A DNA stretch of 64,000 nucleotides from Platycnemis pennipes (taxonomy: Eukaryota > Arthropoda > Insecta > Odonata > Platycnemididae), in contig OW121853.1 in assembly GCA_933228895.1 (NCBI GenBank), positions 122,284,133 through 122,348,132 of the forward strand, in the 5' to 3' direction. Below are positions 42,855-54,039 of the stretch, piece by piece (position 1 is the first letter of the stretch; each line of letters opens with the position of its first letter). The position numbers were made by a program, and so were the translations under genes. The notes beneath the pieces were generated by a model. That model did not search any database. It was not told the DNA's origin and saw only the letters and a program-made list of their open reading frames with translations.

Positions 42855-43010
42855 TAAAATTTCTAGTACTTTTAATGTCCACAAATGTATTTTTAACCAC
42901 GACGTGTTTCGAAGCCTTGCGTCATGATCAACTTGAATTGTTATCCAGGCGCCGAAACGCGTCGTGGTGAAAAAATATATTAGTGGACATTATGAGAAGT
43001 AGAAATTTTA
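42855..43010. mobile_element. Miniature PLE foldback with two hammerhead-like ends
   Basis: Left arm AATTTCTAGTACTTTTAATG ... ACCACGACGTGTTTCGAAG; right arm CGCCGAAACGCGTCGTGG ... AGTGGACATTATGAGAAG. The inverted arms are about 50 bp each. Each arm carries a GAAAC(A/G)CGTCG block. In the left arm (minus strand), TTGATCATGACGC ... GCTTCGAAACACGTCG resembles a decayed hammerhead core. Confidence 0.6.
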
Positions 43011-43014
43011 CTTG

Positions 43015-43690
43015 TGGACAGTGTAGGCACCAGAAATTTTATTCTGTTCCTAAATACAAACCGGTTAGAAGAAGCCATGTTTGAGCTTGTCAAAATATAG
43101 CGTGAAAATAATTTTATAAATTTAAAATTTGGGCATCTCTATTCAATGAACTCCCACTCAGTTTCGAACAAATGTTCTCTTTTCTGGTAGATACCCTTCT
43201 AATACTTTTGCCACCTCTCTCCTCTCCTCTTACTCTCCTCCAACCCACTAAACACTCTTTCCAACTAAGCAATGAGTTTGGCGTTTACCTCACGTACAAT
43301 CCTAACATTGAAATGCAACAGACGAGTTCCACCGTGAAGTAAGCTAATCGAGTCATATTCCGTAAAGGTAAACGGAAACTGGAAATCAAGAGAGAATACA
43401 TCGGAAAAGAATACTGACTGTATGGTGCGTATCATCATGAGGTTGACTTCACTCACGTGACCCAAGTCATTGGGATGTGTGAGTTCACGTCCAGGGGTCA
43501 AATGCAACTAGAAAAAACTGTCAGCCAAGGAACTCTGATGGTTTTTCAGCACTGAATGAAACTTCTTGTCGAAAAAATAAAACAGGTGAGAAATAATTTC
43601 AGACCACGCTCGGGCGTTTGTCCGATTCAAGCAAATAAATCATGAAGCAATACGCACCAAGCATGTATTAATTATATCGCCGTCCCGTAC
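43015..43690. other. No recognised gene or repeat
   Basis: AT-rich to mixed, with nothing supported before MITE copy C. Confidence 0.35.
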
Positions 43691-44150
43691 AATGGGGGCG
43701 TGATTAACTATTTTTCCATTCACTAATAAATCAAAAATTAAAATAAGCAAAAGGTGACGCCCACCGAAAAAGCTGCTTTGATAATATTGACGTCACTTTC
43801 CTCCCGTCCTTGACTGCTATTAGGGGAAGGGAAGGGAGTGGAGGGGGGTTCTCGGAAGGTCTGCTCGCACAGATGCTGTCGCAACTGCTCCTATTGGCAG
43901 AGTCAGCTGTGTCCCCCCACCCCATTGCGATAAGGCGATGTAGCTTCGCGGGCTCAGTTGTGATTGGACGAAGTCAATGACGTCAGAGGTTGCACCACGC
44001 TCACTTTTCCGAAAGGGTTAAAAACATCAGTTGTTTCCGCTTATAACTCGAGAAATAATTGACGGAATAAAAAACGGAAAAATGGCAGTCTTTTTATTCT
44101 ACAAACTCTATCAGATCCGGCAATAAAAAAATATGCTAAACAACCCCATT
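43691..44150 (+). mobile_element. MITE family M1, copy C (460 bp)
   Basis: Ends AATGGGGGCGT and CAACCCCATT. It lacks about 70 bp near the left end compared with copies A and D. The rest of the interior is close to copy A (ATTGACGTCACTTTCCTCCC, CTCAGTTGTGATTGGACG, TAATTGACGGA). Confidence 0.9.
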
Positions 44151-44154
44151 CTGG

Positions 44155-45145
44155 GGGATAAATGGATTTTATCAAAGTTCGCCCGAAATCTCTTACGAGA
44201 TACGTTTTAGGGGAAAAGTAGGCGCACACCCTAGACGCTATGAACAAATATGTACTGTCCGGAATGAGACAACGTAATTAGCCTATGGGAATTGTATTGA
44301 ATTTGGATAATATAACACTTGAACACAATAATTGACTATGCAATGTTGGAAATTTGGGTTTACTCATCATTTTACATGAGTATTCCCAACTTTAACAGTT
44401 AAGATATCAAAGTTCCAATTACCTTCCATACCGTGTCACTAATACCACTACAATTAAGGGGGACTCAATTATGTAACACAGAGGTATTTGAAATTGAGAA
44501 ACGATAAAGCACACACACTTTATTTAGTGAAACCCACAGCTTTCATCAAAATATTCTCACTGGGAGAGTTTCCGTATAGTTCTCTTCAAGGGCAAGTCTT
44601 TTTACGTCTCCCTACCCCAAACCTACCGAGGCACGCAATACGTGTTTGGGTAAATAGCGGCAAGAAATGCGTGGGAGCCGATGAACGAGTGAAGTCGTAA
44701 AATATGTAAGGTGCGAGAAGATGAAGACTTCCTTGAAGGAAGGACCCAGGGTCGAAGGTGGGTCAGCCACACTGCGCATGGCCACAAAATATCTCCACGG
44801 CTCTTTATGAGCCGGGGGCGGGGGGAAGGGGATGAAATGAAGCGGGAAACGGGGTGGAGGGGAGAGGGGGTTGATAGAAAGGGGAGGGGGATTCGAAACC
44901 CTTCGCCGAGGAAAACGAGATTCCCTCGCCCCCTTCCCTATAGTTCACCACATTATCAGCGTCTTCGCTCCGAAGGCTTCAAGCTTAACCGTAAACTAAT
45001 TAGCTAGCTACCCCTCAATCAAGTCAGATTGCATTTTTTTAAACCTCAACAAGGCGCTGATAAGATAAAATTCACGCCGATAACAACAGAGGCGTGAAAA
45101 TTACGTCATCAAAATATCTCGCCGCACTTGGAGCCACCGCCGACG
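44155..45145. other. No gene; G-rich patch at 44810-44890
   Basis: Purine/G-rich tract with GGGGGCGGGGGGAAGGGG-type sequence. The 98-codon open frame across it is low-complexity. Otherwise no feature. Confidence 0.4.
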
Positions 45146-45674
45146 TAAAGGCGCGTTTACACGTAGCAGTTGACTGCTATGACAGTCAACTGCTAAAAAC
45201 TATTAAGCCCCACTCGCATGTGTAAATAGCAACTGCGATGCGAGTTCAGGTCGATACTGGACACATGTCGAACACTACCGATCCTATTTCGAGCTATTAG
45301 CAAAGTTGAAGTCCGTCTATTTTCCAACAGAAATGTATCCAATACAATCGCAACAATCGCCAACGGAAAGCAATACACGACGGAATTTGGATATAATAAC
45401 AAGGATATCCCTCCCCGAAGGAAAGATTCCACTCTTTAAAGAATGGGAACAAAGATAATCGTCAATTTAATTTATTGCTTAAAGAATTTCATGAAAATTT
45501 AAGCATCAATCAACATTAAAAGAAAACTCTTTTTATTTGTTATGACAACGCCTAAATAGCGGCTTTAAGCTGCATAGAAGTTGGTGCAGACGCATCATAG
45601 CAGTAGCGATATAGATATATCGCGCATCTCGCGACTGTCACAGCAGTCAACTGATACGTGTAAACGCTGCTTAA
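45146..45674. mobile_element. PIF/Harbinger-like MITE, TAA duplication
   Basis: TAA lies at 45146-45148 and 45672-45674, flanking 45149-45671. Terminal repeats are AGGCGCGTTTACACGTAGCA at the left and the complement of AGCAGCGTTTACACGTATCA at the right. Just inside, CAGTTGACTGCTATGACAG pairs with a copy at the right. A 3-bp TWA duplication is the PIF/Harbinger signature. Non-coding interior; an open frame at 45193-45432 is not recognised. Confidence 0.8.
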
Positions 45675-45679
45675 GACTG

Positions 45680-47005
45680 GCCAGCAAATGAAGGAAAAGT
45701 CGCCAGAACCTCAGTTTCCATGGCGATGAGCAAACAACGTCAGGAGGGTCAGAGAGCAAACCTCCGCACCAAGCCTTCGAGAAAATATATCGTATTACAT
45801 GCCAACAAGACGAGAGGTTAAACATACTCCGCCCATTAAAACTAGAATGACTTATCAGAGTCATTCTGATTTCTCCGAAAGATATCCACGGAAAATGGGG
45901 ACACTTTAGGATAGTTACGACAAAAGCAAATTCACTCACTAGTTACTAATTACTGGCCACTAGCCAATAACCTAGCCTAAATATCCATTCACTATACCGA
46001 CAGTCGAAAGGAAAACTTCATATATTGGTCAATTGCATAGAATATTTTTCTCACGAAAAATAAAAGATCTCACGCAATAAACTACGCAATTAATTGACAA
46101 AATAATGTAATAAAATTGTAAAAATAACTTCTAGCAGGGGAGACTATCCCCGGAATGAACAGCAAAGGAGAAGTCATGATCATCAATATATGAAGTACAA
46201 CTGCTATGTTTTCCCAAGTGCACCAAGCAAATACCTCCGAGCGGGGGTGAGATAAATGGGAAGACATTCAAGTTTACTCCTCCGAAGCAAGAGGAACGCA
46301 AGAAATGGTGCACATGGCCGAAACGAAGGTCTCAGGGGAAACGAAGAACCTCGGGGAAGACCTAGCAATCAATCAAGACGTTACTCTGAAAGTCTTAAGT
46401 TCGGTAGCCATTGAAAAGTTCATAATGGACTCCTTTGACAAATGCAGCTATGCAAAACACTCAGAAAATGCCGAGATTGTGTGACGTCGAAGCATTGACG
46501 AACCCAGAAGTAGTGAATTTGCAACTTTACTCGAGGCAGTGACGTAGAAATCACGTCAGCACCATGAGACGGCAATATCGAGGCCAAACTGAATTAGGCC
46601 CCAAACACCGAAAGATAAGATTCGGTGGTCGCGATAAGATGCGTGGACCAACTACTCAAGGAACTCCCTGACTGGGCTAACCACAAGTTTTTCATCGCGC
46701 CATTACAAAAACACCTCCTTGACTGCAGGATATTGGGAAGCGAAGCACCAAAGATTCAAATTACTAAACGAATTCTGCGTGGTAGCTTATCGAATCCTAA
46801 AAACGAACAGCTGCACCATTTCAATCCAGTTGAGCCACAATTCTAAAGCAAAAAAAAAGCTGTAACTAATAAGCGACAGACGAGTAGAAGTTTTCACATT
46901 AGGACAAAGGAACATTTTAATTATTTCATTCATGGTGACAACAAGTCAATCTTTTTATCTTTTTTCGTCTACCTTTTTTTAGTTTACCTATTACGGTTTG
47001 TGGAG
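45680..47005. other. No recognised gene or repeat
   Basis: Includes open frames 45595-45939 (minus) and 46625-46846 (plus, 73 codons), neither with a motif I recognise. Mixed composition. Confidence 0.35.
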
Positions 47006-47007
47006 AC

Positions 47008-47543
47008 AATGGGGGCGTTTACTCGGAACCGAAATCGCAATTTTGTGCCCGAAATTGTTACATGGAAACGAAAAAAGAATTTTAGTGAAAAAATTAATCT
47101 TCTAAGCAAAACAATTCACTCATAAATCAAAAATTAAAATAAGCAAAAGGTGACGCCCACCGAAAAAGCTGCTGTGATAACATTGACGTCACTTTCCTTC
47201 CGTCCTTGACTGCTCGTATGGGAAGAGGAGGGAGTGGATGGGGATTCTCGGAAGGTCTGCTCGCACAGATCCTGTCGTGACTGTCCTATTGGCAGAGTCA
47301 GCTGTGTCCCCCCCTTTGCGATAAGGCGAAGTAGCTTAGCGGGCTCAGTTGTGATTGGACGAAGTAGATATACGACAGAGGTTGCACCAGACCCAATTTT
47401 CCGAAAGGGTTAAAAACATTAGTTTTTCGATGCCTATAGCTCGAGAAATAATTGATGGATCAAAAAACGGAAAAATACGGGTCTTTTTAATTTAAAAACT
47501 CTATCGTATTCGGCAATAAAAAAATATGGTAGACGACCCCATT
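47008..47543 (+). mobile_element. MITE family M1, copy D (536 bp)
   Basis: Terminal repeats AATGGGGGCGTTTAC and GTAGACGACCCCATT, 14 of 15 complementary. It is collinear with copy A over its full length, and length and ends agree, so this is probably the family's full-size form. Confidence 0.92.
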
Positions 47544-47549
47544 CATTTC

Positions 47550-48245
47550 AATAGATACCGTAAGCCATAAGAGCTCACCGTTTTCATTTGACTTTTAGTT
47601 TAGTTTTAATCACATGCCTGATTTTAGGGTAGAGATTTTAAATGTTCTTGACAAAGGTGTAAAGCTGGATTTTTTTTTAATTTTGAGATCATATCAGCAT
47701 CTAAGACTTTGGGACCGAAATTGTTAAATGAAATCGTACCGTTCAATCTGTTCCCATTTTATCATGTACCTGTCCCGCCTTTAAAAAGCATTCCCCCATC
47801 TTCCTGACCTTCGTCAAGTTCCTTATTCCACATGATCATACCCTATAAGCCTCCCCAACCACTTCTGCAGTTCCTCTCTCCCTCCCTCTTTGTGACATAA
47901 TATGGGTTCACCACTGTGCAAATGTCAGAGTACTCTTCATAATGGCACGAGAGTTCCGAAATCGGTAGGGTTTAGAAATGCAATGAAGTGGAAGAAAAAT
48001 ACTTCTTTTATTTTTTCCTCTCAATGTCACTTTTTCATAAAGTACCTATCGCCAGACCCGATCCAATTTAGACTTTCATTAACTTAAACTTAGTTGTATT
48101 CAGCAAATGATAGAACGTGTCCCCTAAGCTACTGTGCATTAATAAAGAGGGTAGAAATTCATCCATATACATAATGATGATGTCGCACGAAGCAGAAAAA
48201 TAGTGTTGTGGAATAAAAAAGTTCACTTTTGTCCTTATTTTACTC
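47550..48245. other. No recognised gene or repeat
   Basis: AT-rich sequence with short frames only. Confidence 0.35.
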
Positions 48246-48247
48246 CA

Positions 48248-48440
48248 TATGAAATAAAACACAAGTGTAAACAATGAATGAGGTTTTAATCAGCGGTTTT
48301 AATACGCCAAATTTGCGAAACATTCGTGTTTATACAACGTGACTCCTTGGTTACATATTCGAGATAATCCAGACGGTTTCAAACCCCCCTGAAGTATATC
48401 ACCCAATAGTGGAACATCGAAACGTGGCCAATTGTGAAGA
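48248..48440 (+). mobile_element. Half copy of foldback family F1, hammerhead-like end
   Basis: 48250-48398 matches the right arm of the palindrome at 55394-55853: ACACAAGTGTAAACAATGAA, TTTTAATCAGCGGTTTTAAT, ATTCGTGTTTATACAACGTG and CAGACGGTTTCAAAC. It ends in CCCCTGAAGTATATCACCC and, 20 bp later, ATCGAAACGTGGCC, a hammerhead-like box pair with a changed ninth base. Confidence 0.65.
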
Positions 48441-48444
48441 CCTT

Positions 48445-49285
48445 GACCCTGTGGAAGACCCTAGAGGAATTTCCGCATCAAACACTCGGGGAAATCCCAA
48501 GCACAATTAATTACGCTTCGCGGCGAAACCGGCAAATGTTTGCCCGACAGAGAGTGGCACTTGTACCCTCGACACCTTGCGAATGGCACCTCCCAATGCC
48601 AGCATAAATCTCCGAGGGCGAAGACAAAGGAAATCCCATTCCGCTGCCAATTGAAGGGGCACACCGTGACCGTGATCTTCTTCCCTCGCGCCTCCTCCAT
48701 CCAATTAAGAAAGCATTCCTATCCCAGCCGGTCGCATGCATCCACCACACACATTCAAATGCGGTGGGGATCGGCCTTAATCTCTGTCGAGGACGACGAC
48801 GAGGGAATCTGCATCCAATCGATAAAAACACTCTCCCACCCCCCCCCCCCCCTCCTCCCCCCACCCCCCCGACGCCACCAGAGACCGTCGGAGGAAGCAG
48901 TTCTAGTTCAGGGGCAACGGTATCCCGCGCGCTGCCGGCCGTTCTTGATGACGAGCCAGCATTCTCCGGAATGAGGGATAGCGCCCAGACGGACTGCGAC
49001 AACAAAAGTGCACCGACAACAGACGCGCAACGAAAGCGTCGCTAGGCTACGGAATGGGCAGACTAAACAAACTAACTTTTCTTCCCGCTAGAGATGGGAA
49101 TTCCGATTCATTTCGATGACTCAATTCATGCGACTTGGTTCGTCCCAATGACTCGTTCTTTTACATGATTCAAAATGAACCACTAAGAACCACGAACCGC
49201 ATGAGTAATGCGCATCTGACATACTCATGACCACGGTCATGAGTATGAATTATTATGCAGCCCTAATGGTATCCACGTGAACGAG
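48445..49285. other. No gene; poly-C tract and perfect hairpin
   Basis: A C-rich run at 48838-48870. Long overlapping frames on both strands (up to 164 codons) arise from low-complexity GC-rich sequence. A perfect hairpin with 13-bp arms (CATACTCATGACC / GGTCATGAGTATG, 2-base loop) lies at 49220-49247. The region from 48500 could be an exon, but no evidence supports it. Confidence 0.45.
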
Positions 49286-49291
49286 AAAATG

Positions 49292-49430
49292 TGGTGGTTA
49301 GAGCACTGGCCTCGCATCCCGAGGATCCGGGCTCGACTCCCGGCAGTAGTATACATCTTTCATTGGTAAATCAACCTCTTCTTGAGTGCAGTGTGAAGAG
49401 CACTTCGAGTTGGAGTTTCCACCGAGTTAT
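49292..49430 (+). mobile_element. tRNA-derived SINE head and partial body
   Basis: GTGGTGGTTAGAGCACTGGC (A-box region), B box CCGGGCTCGACTCCCGG at 49328-49344, then TTTCATTGGTAAATC, GAAGAGCACTTCGAGTTGG and CCACCGAG. It is closest in layout to the 5768 copy. Confidence 0.75.
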
Positions 49431-49439
49431 GAAGTAGAT

Positions 49440-50515
49440 GTAATTTTTGTGAAAATTTCAGGACACATCATTTTTTGGCCCTTCTATTTATTTGCAATAA
49501 AATAATGAGGCCTTTCCATCATATATTTGAAGAAAAAAAACGTTGAAAATCTGCTATTTTATACGTGGCTATACGGCAGAGCATGTCTCTTGCAGTAAAA
49601 TTTGCAGATTAATAATAGGTATCAAGAGAAATGTCGTTTTTAAGAAAAACTAATATAAGATGCACAATTTTAAGTAGACTTTAGCACTGTAAAAAAGTGC
49701 ACGCCTTACCACACTTGTTTAATTGATATTAATAAATGTTTGCTCGAAAAAAAGCAGAAAGGCCTTAGTTACATGAAAGTGGCGCTACAGTGTGTTGTTA
49801 TCATTGGCAACGGTACTTGTGACGGAACGCGCTTAAAAGCCTATTTACTAACTTAATTAAGGAATATACCTAACCATGGTCCTTCTTATATTTTTTATGT
49901 AATTTAAATATTTCATTGGTTATTGACATGGTGTAATCAATACCAATGCTTCCAAATGGTAGCAGCGTCATTGTTGCCAAACTATTTTCAAAAATATGAA
50001 TATTAATAAAATTCTAAACAATGAGTTGCATTTGCAAGGGAATAGTTTAAAACTAAGTAAGAAAATATTTAACCTATTGTAGAATACGCATTAGCGGGAT
50101 TGATTATGTGTTCTCACTTTATAAATGAAACGTGGTAACAACACTTCAGCCATGTTTCGAAGTCAAAATGAGTTAAAATAGCTTGTAAAAAATAAAATGC
50201 AACTACAATGCGCTATATAATAGCATATTCATGCAATTATTGTGTATGCGTTATCGCCCTATTGATGATTTTCTATACAGTTTTTTTCTGGATCGGAATT
50301 TATTCATTACATAACATAGCTCTTATACGGGATTTTGAATTGCGGAGTCACGGTGGAGCCTCCTTAAGTGAAAAGCTTGGACCGCTTGGCAGCCTTCGTT
50401 AAGATTAAGCAAACGGCACCGGGTTTTTCTCCCCACTTCTTCCCGATCTATAGCACCTCAACTGTTAGGTTAAGATCACAGATGAGATGATACAAGAACA
50501 GGAATGGCAGCCGAG
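49440..50515. other. No recognised gene or repeat
   Basis: AT-rich throughout. A 64-codon open frame at 50208-50402 is hydrophobic at its start but has no other support. Confidence 0.35.
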
Positions 50516-50519
50516 ATAG

Positions 50520-50690
50520 ATTCATTCAGAGACTGCGATTCGCCACGTGGTGTCAATGAATAAAATTGGAAGCGTTGTTTCTTACCAGAGGGGGGAAAAA
50601 GATCTCCCGGACCAGGAATCGAACCACGGGCCTTTGGCATTCCAAGCATATGCGTAGACCACAACACTACCCTTGATTTTCCTAATCCCA
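50520..50690 (-). mobile_element. tRNA-SINE, same head family as 39.8-40.0 kb
   Basis: The minus strand reads CAAGGGTAGTGTTGTGGTC, TACGCATATGCTTGGAATGC and AAAGGCCCGTGGTTCGATTC (B box), then CTGGTCCGGGAGATCTTTTT. A GCGAATCGCAGTCTCTG-type body follows. The head matches 39960-40050 with moderate divergence. Confidence 0.75.
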
Positions 50691-50711
50691 AAGGCATTTT
50701 TCAGGTGGACC

Positions 50712-51150
50712 ATCTATAGAAGGGGTTCCCAAAATTGAGGGCGCGCCCCCCCAGGGGGGTGTGAGGACATGTCAGGGGGGGCGTGAGCGCGAGAGCAGTT
50801 AAAAATAAAAGTCTCTAAGTATAAAATCCATACATTTCTTTAACTAATTTTATGGTGTAGATTTTTAAAATCAACCTTGATGCTTGGAAAACTTGACAAT
50901 CCACTTGTATAAAACTCTTTTATAGCAAAAATATATAGCTTTTTGTCGATGTTTTTCTCTTAACAGTATTTCGTTAAATTGAAACTTATAATGTTGTATT
51001 TTGTGATAGTAAAAATACATGTTTTGTTTTCAATGTAATACTTGTTTTTTCACATACCCACAAAATTTACCTTGAGGGGGGGCGTGGAAGGTTTCCATTT
51101 TAACAGGAGGGGGCGTAGTACAAAAAAGTTTGGGAACCCCTTATCTATAG
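50712..51150. mobile_element. hAT-like MITE with 8-bp target duplication
   Basis: ATCTATAG is perfectly repeated at 50712-50719 and 51143-51150, flanking 50720-51142 (423 bp). Terminal repeats start AAGGGGTTCCCAAA at both ends. Inside are a G/C-run block (GCGCGCCCCCCCAGGGGGG) and, near the right end, GGAGGGGGCGTAG. An 8-bp duplication and a GGGGTTCCCAA end are typical of hAT elements. It has no transposase frame. Confidence 0.92.
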
Positions 51151-51283
51151 AAAAATAGCTCCCATTCGCCATTACGGTCCATCAATGGCACTCAGAAGGC
51201 GGAAGTGTGGTTCAAGGCAGCAACCGTCCAAAAGGAGAGGTCCTAAAATCTACCAAAAAGATCAATGGCTCGGTTCCCGGCCA

Positions 51284-51501
51284 AGGCGAAGTAACTTCGC
51301 TGGCTCAGTTGTGATTGGACGAAGTTGATATACGTCAGAGGTTGCACCACACCCAATTTTCCGAAAGTCTTAAAAACATCAGTTTTTCGCCGCTTATAAC
51401 TCGAAAAATAATTGACGGATCAAAAAACGGAAAAATAGGAGTCTTTTCATTTTACAGTCTATCATATTCGGCAATAAAAAAATATGGTAAACGACCCCAT
51501 T
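51284..51501 (+). mobile_element. MITE family M1, copy E, 5'-truncated
   Basis: Only the right 40% remains: GGCGAAGTAACTTCGCTGGC, CTCAGTTGTGATTGGACG, AATTGACGGATCAAAAAACG, then GGTAAACGACCCCATT at the end. It is closest to copy D (both have GATATACG where A and C have CAATGACG). Confidence 0.88.
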
Positions 51502-51504
51502 CCC

Positions 51505-53620
51505 GAAAATGCAGTCCTGCAATGCAGCAGTACACAAATCACGCGGGCCATTACCGGACCGCATGGCGTAGCTTGAAGTCATAACATCGACGCAAGCAAG
51601 AGTCATAACATCGATAGGTGACCTCTGTCAACAAATATCCTTAAAATAAATTAAATACACTTCAATCGTCTTCAAATATTAACCTACTTCACATTAATTA
51701 TTCAGTAAATGGGTAATTTTCTAAAAATATTTTATAGACACGACTGCATAAAAATGTGTTCCGTATGCCCTTGGATACCATTATCTACTGACTAAGCTGC
51801 AAGCGACTACGAGGGAGCGTGGCAGGGGGGGGGGAGTTTTCAGTAAACATTTACTACATACGTGCACTAAAGTTTACTTATACTACGTACCTAAGGAGAG
51901 ATTTCTATGAACACCATGCGGAACACATATTATTAGTTCTACTTTTCATCCAACTTTGACAGAAACATTTTAGAAGTACTAAAGACGTACATTACACACA
52001 TTAATAATTCGTGCCGGCATTCTTGGATAACGTGCTATCGATTTCGTTGGCCCAGCAAACGCCTTGGTCAACGCTGATGTACTGGATTTTGATAACCTTT
52101 GTTTTGTTTTTCTGAATAAATATGAAGCAGTTCCACCGAGTAACGCCGGAGACAGTGTCTTATATTACATTATTTGTCTTATTATATTGTTTTGTTGTCT
52201 GTAAGATTGGAATCAATTTAAAAAAACAGATTTCAATCGCATGGTTGCATAAGGATAGCCTTCGGTGACGAGTTTAATGTTGACAGCACTACGGCGAGGT
52301 AACTCTTGCTTATATTCCTTTTAATTGCTTCCGTTCGCCGACCTTATTAACGCAAGCAAGTCACGAAGAGGTTTGGACAGGAATGAAGAGCCACCAATCA
52401 CTGTCCCTCCTCCCCGTCCCTTTCCCCCTCACACCCCACCTAACCGTGAGTTGGACGGACCCTGGGAGTCAAGCAGACCCCTCTCTAGCGTTCCGACTCA
52501 GGATTTCGTGTTGGGGCGGGGGTAGGATGAGGGCAGGGACCGACAGGAGGGGTGGGCAGTGAGGAGTACTTGAAATGAAATAGGACCAGACCGACGAAGG
52601 CCTCTTCTTTTCCAAACCAGCCAATGGAATCCAAAATGAATGGAAATTCATCAGTGTCATGCGGCAGAGAGGGAGTGAGTGAGAGCCCTATGCACCTGGA
52701 TCCAATTAAGTTAGGAATAAAACTACATGAGGTTGATGTCAGCAAAAAAATCGGCAAAATTAAAACCTTCGACTCTGGACGTTGCAGAATTCTCGCAGAA
52801 GCCTTTTACTCTTAATAAAAGGCCACTGCAGTCTAATGGGAAAATTCTCCACATAACAAACGGTGTCGCCGTCGGAACTTTTAACGTCGCTAATGTGATT
52901 AAACCAACGCTCACATAAATTTGCATCGTGGTCGCCATCATATTCTGGAGTGGAATCAAATTTCTGGCGGCTTGTTCGGGCGTTTGCTTTGATACTATGG
53001 CTTTCAAAAACGGATCGCATCGGATCCCAATCTGACCTCGTTCGCGTTTGCCGTGGCTGGAAAACTTCCAAGAGGAATTAAACTCCGGCCTTTCCTATAA
53101 AATGAGACGATTACTCTTGCACTGGTAATAATTTAAAAATTAAAGTCTTCATGAACCGATTTTCTCAGTATTTCGAAGAGATTTTTCATCTTAGCGTTAC
53201 TATTTTTAGTTAAGTAAAGGATATGAAATACAATACAATTAATATTCCATGTTCTGTTTTTTCGATATACTTATGGACAGGAAAATCGCCAATTGTGCCG
53301 TTTCTACTTAGCGCAGTTGTGGCAACAGATTTTGCCTTCTGCAGATTCTAGTACCGAATCACCATTGAAAGTGTACACCCCCATTATTGATCATCGAAAT
53401 AAAGAGTTGGAAAAATCCAAAGATATTCAGAAACTCCCTTCAATATCTTAGGAGAGTAAATACGCAGGGTTTCCAGACCGATTCTGAAATCGGGGGAAGC
53501 AAGAAGCAATGCGTGATAAACGGGCGCCTTTTGAATATCGCGAGCTATAAGTCCGAGAATATGTCCCCAGGAATGTCAGCATTCCACTCCAGAGGTGCTT
53601 ATGCCGGAATCTGCGAGTAT
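51505..53620. other. No gene; PLE leader motif at 52131
   Basis: GTTCCACCGAGTAACGCCGG at 52131-52150 matches the PLE 5' leader motif. Open frames 52485-52757, 52723-53007 and 52760-53071 on the minus strand overlap each other and are not recognised. Poly-G run at 51827-51835. No repeat family was identified. Confidence 0.4.
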
Positions 53621-53622
53621 CC

Positions 53623-54036
53623 TTAAGCCCGTTTCACACGATACTTGATCCAGTACAAGGTCTACTATACTCGCTTGTATGCTAGCTTTCTAGTATCGTG
53701 TGAACAGAACCAGTATACTAGCTGGCAAGCATGCTAGCTAGTATACTTGCTGAGCTACTGGATTTCATACTTGATGCGGTGCTAGATTTCTAGTAAGACC
53801 TAGTAGCCCAGTAGGCATCGACCAATCAAGTCACGTTACAGACGCTGTGCGAATTCTCTTTTTTTTAATTAGTATGGAATCATATGGAATAACCGATTCA
53901 TAGCAAGCACAAGGTCGATGCCCGTGTGAAACCTCCCAGGACGGTTCCAATCATAATAGATTCCGTCCTCAACATCAAGTAGCGGCTAGCACATTAGGTC
54001 TTGTGCTGGATCAAGTATCGTGTGAAACGGGCTTTA
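53623..54036. mobile_element. PIF/Harbinger-like MITE, TTA duplication
   Basis: TTA lies at 53623-53625 and 54034-54036, flanking 53626-54033 (408 bp). Terminal repeats AGCCCGTTTCACACGATACT ... ATCCAG at both ends span about 37 bp with few mismatches. The left interior contains tandem-like CTAGTATAC/GCTAGC variants (53660-53800). Non-coding. Confidence 0.92.
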
Positions 54037-54039
54037 CAT

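Noticed and set aside
48511..49045. Open frames of 93-164 codons on both strands around the poly-C tract
   Set aside because: They overlap one another and are driven by low-complexity C and G runs. No domain was recognised.
49089..49200. Start of a hAT-like element (TAGAGATGGGAA)
   Set aside because: The 5' word resembles known element ends, but no complementary CCCATCTCTA end exists nearby.
49220..49247. Perfect 13-bp-arm hairpin as a terminator or small-RNA precursor
   Set aside because: The loop is only 2 bases and arms are short; no T run or flanking structure supports either role.
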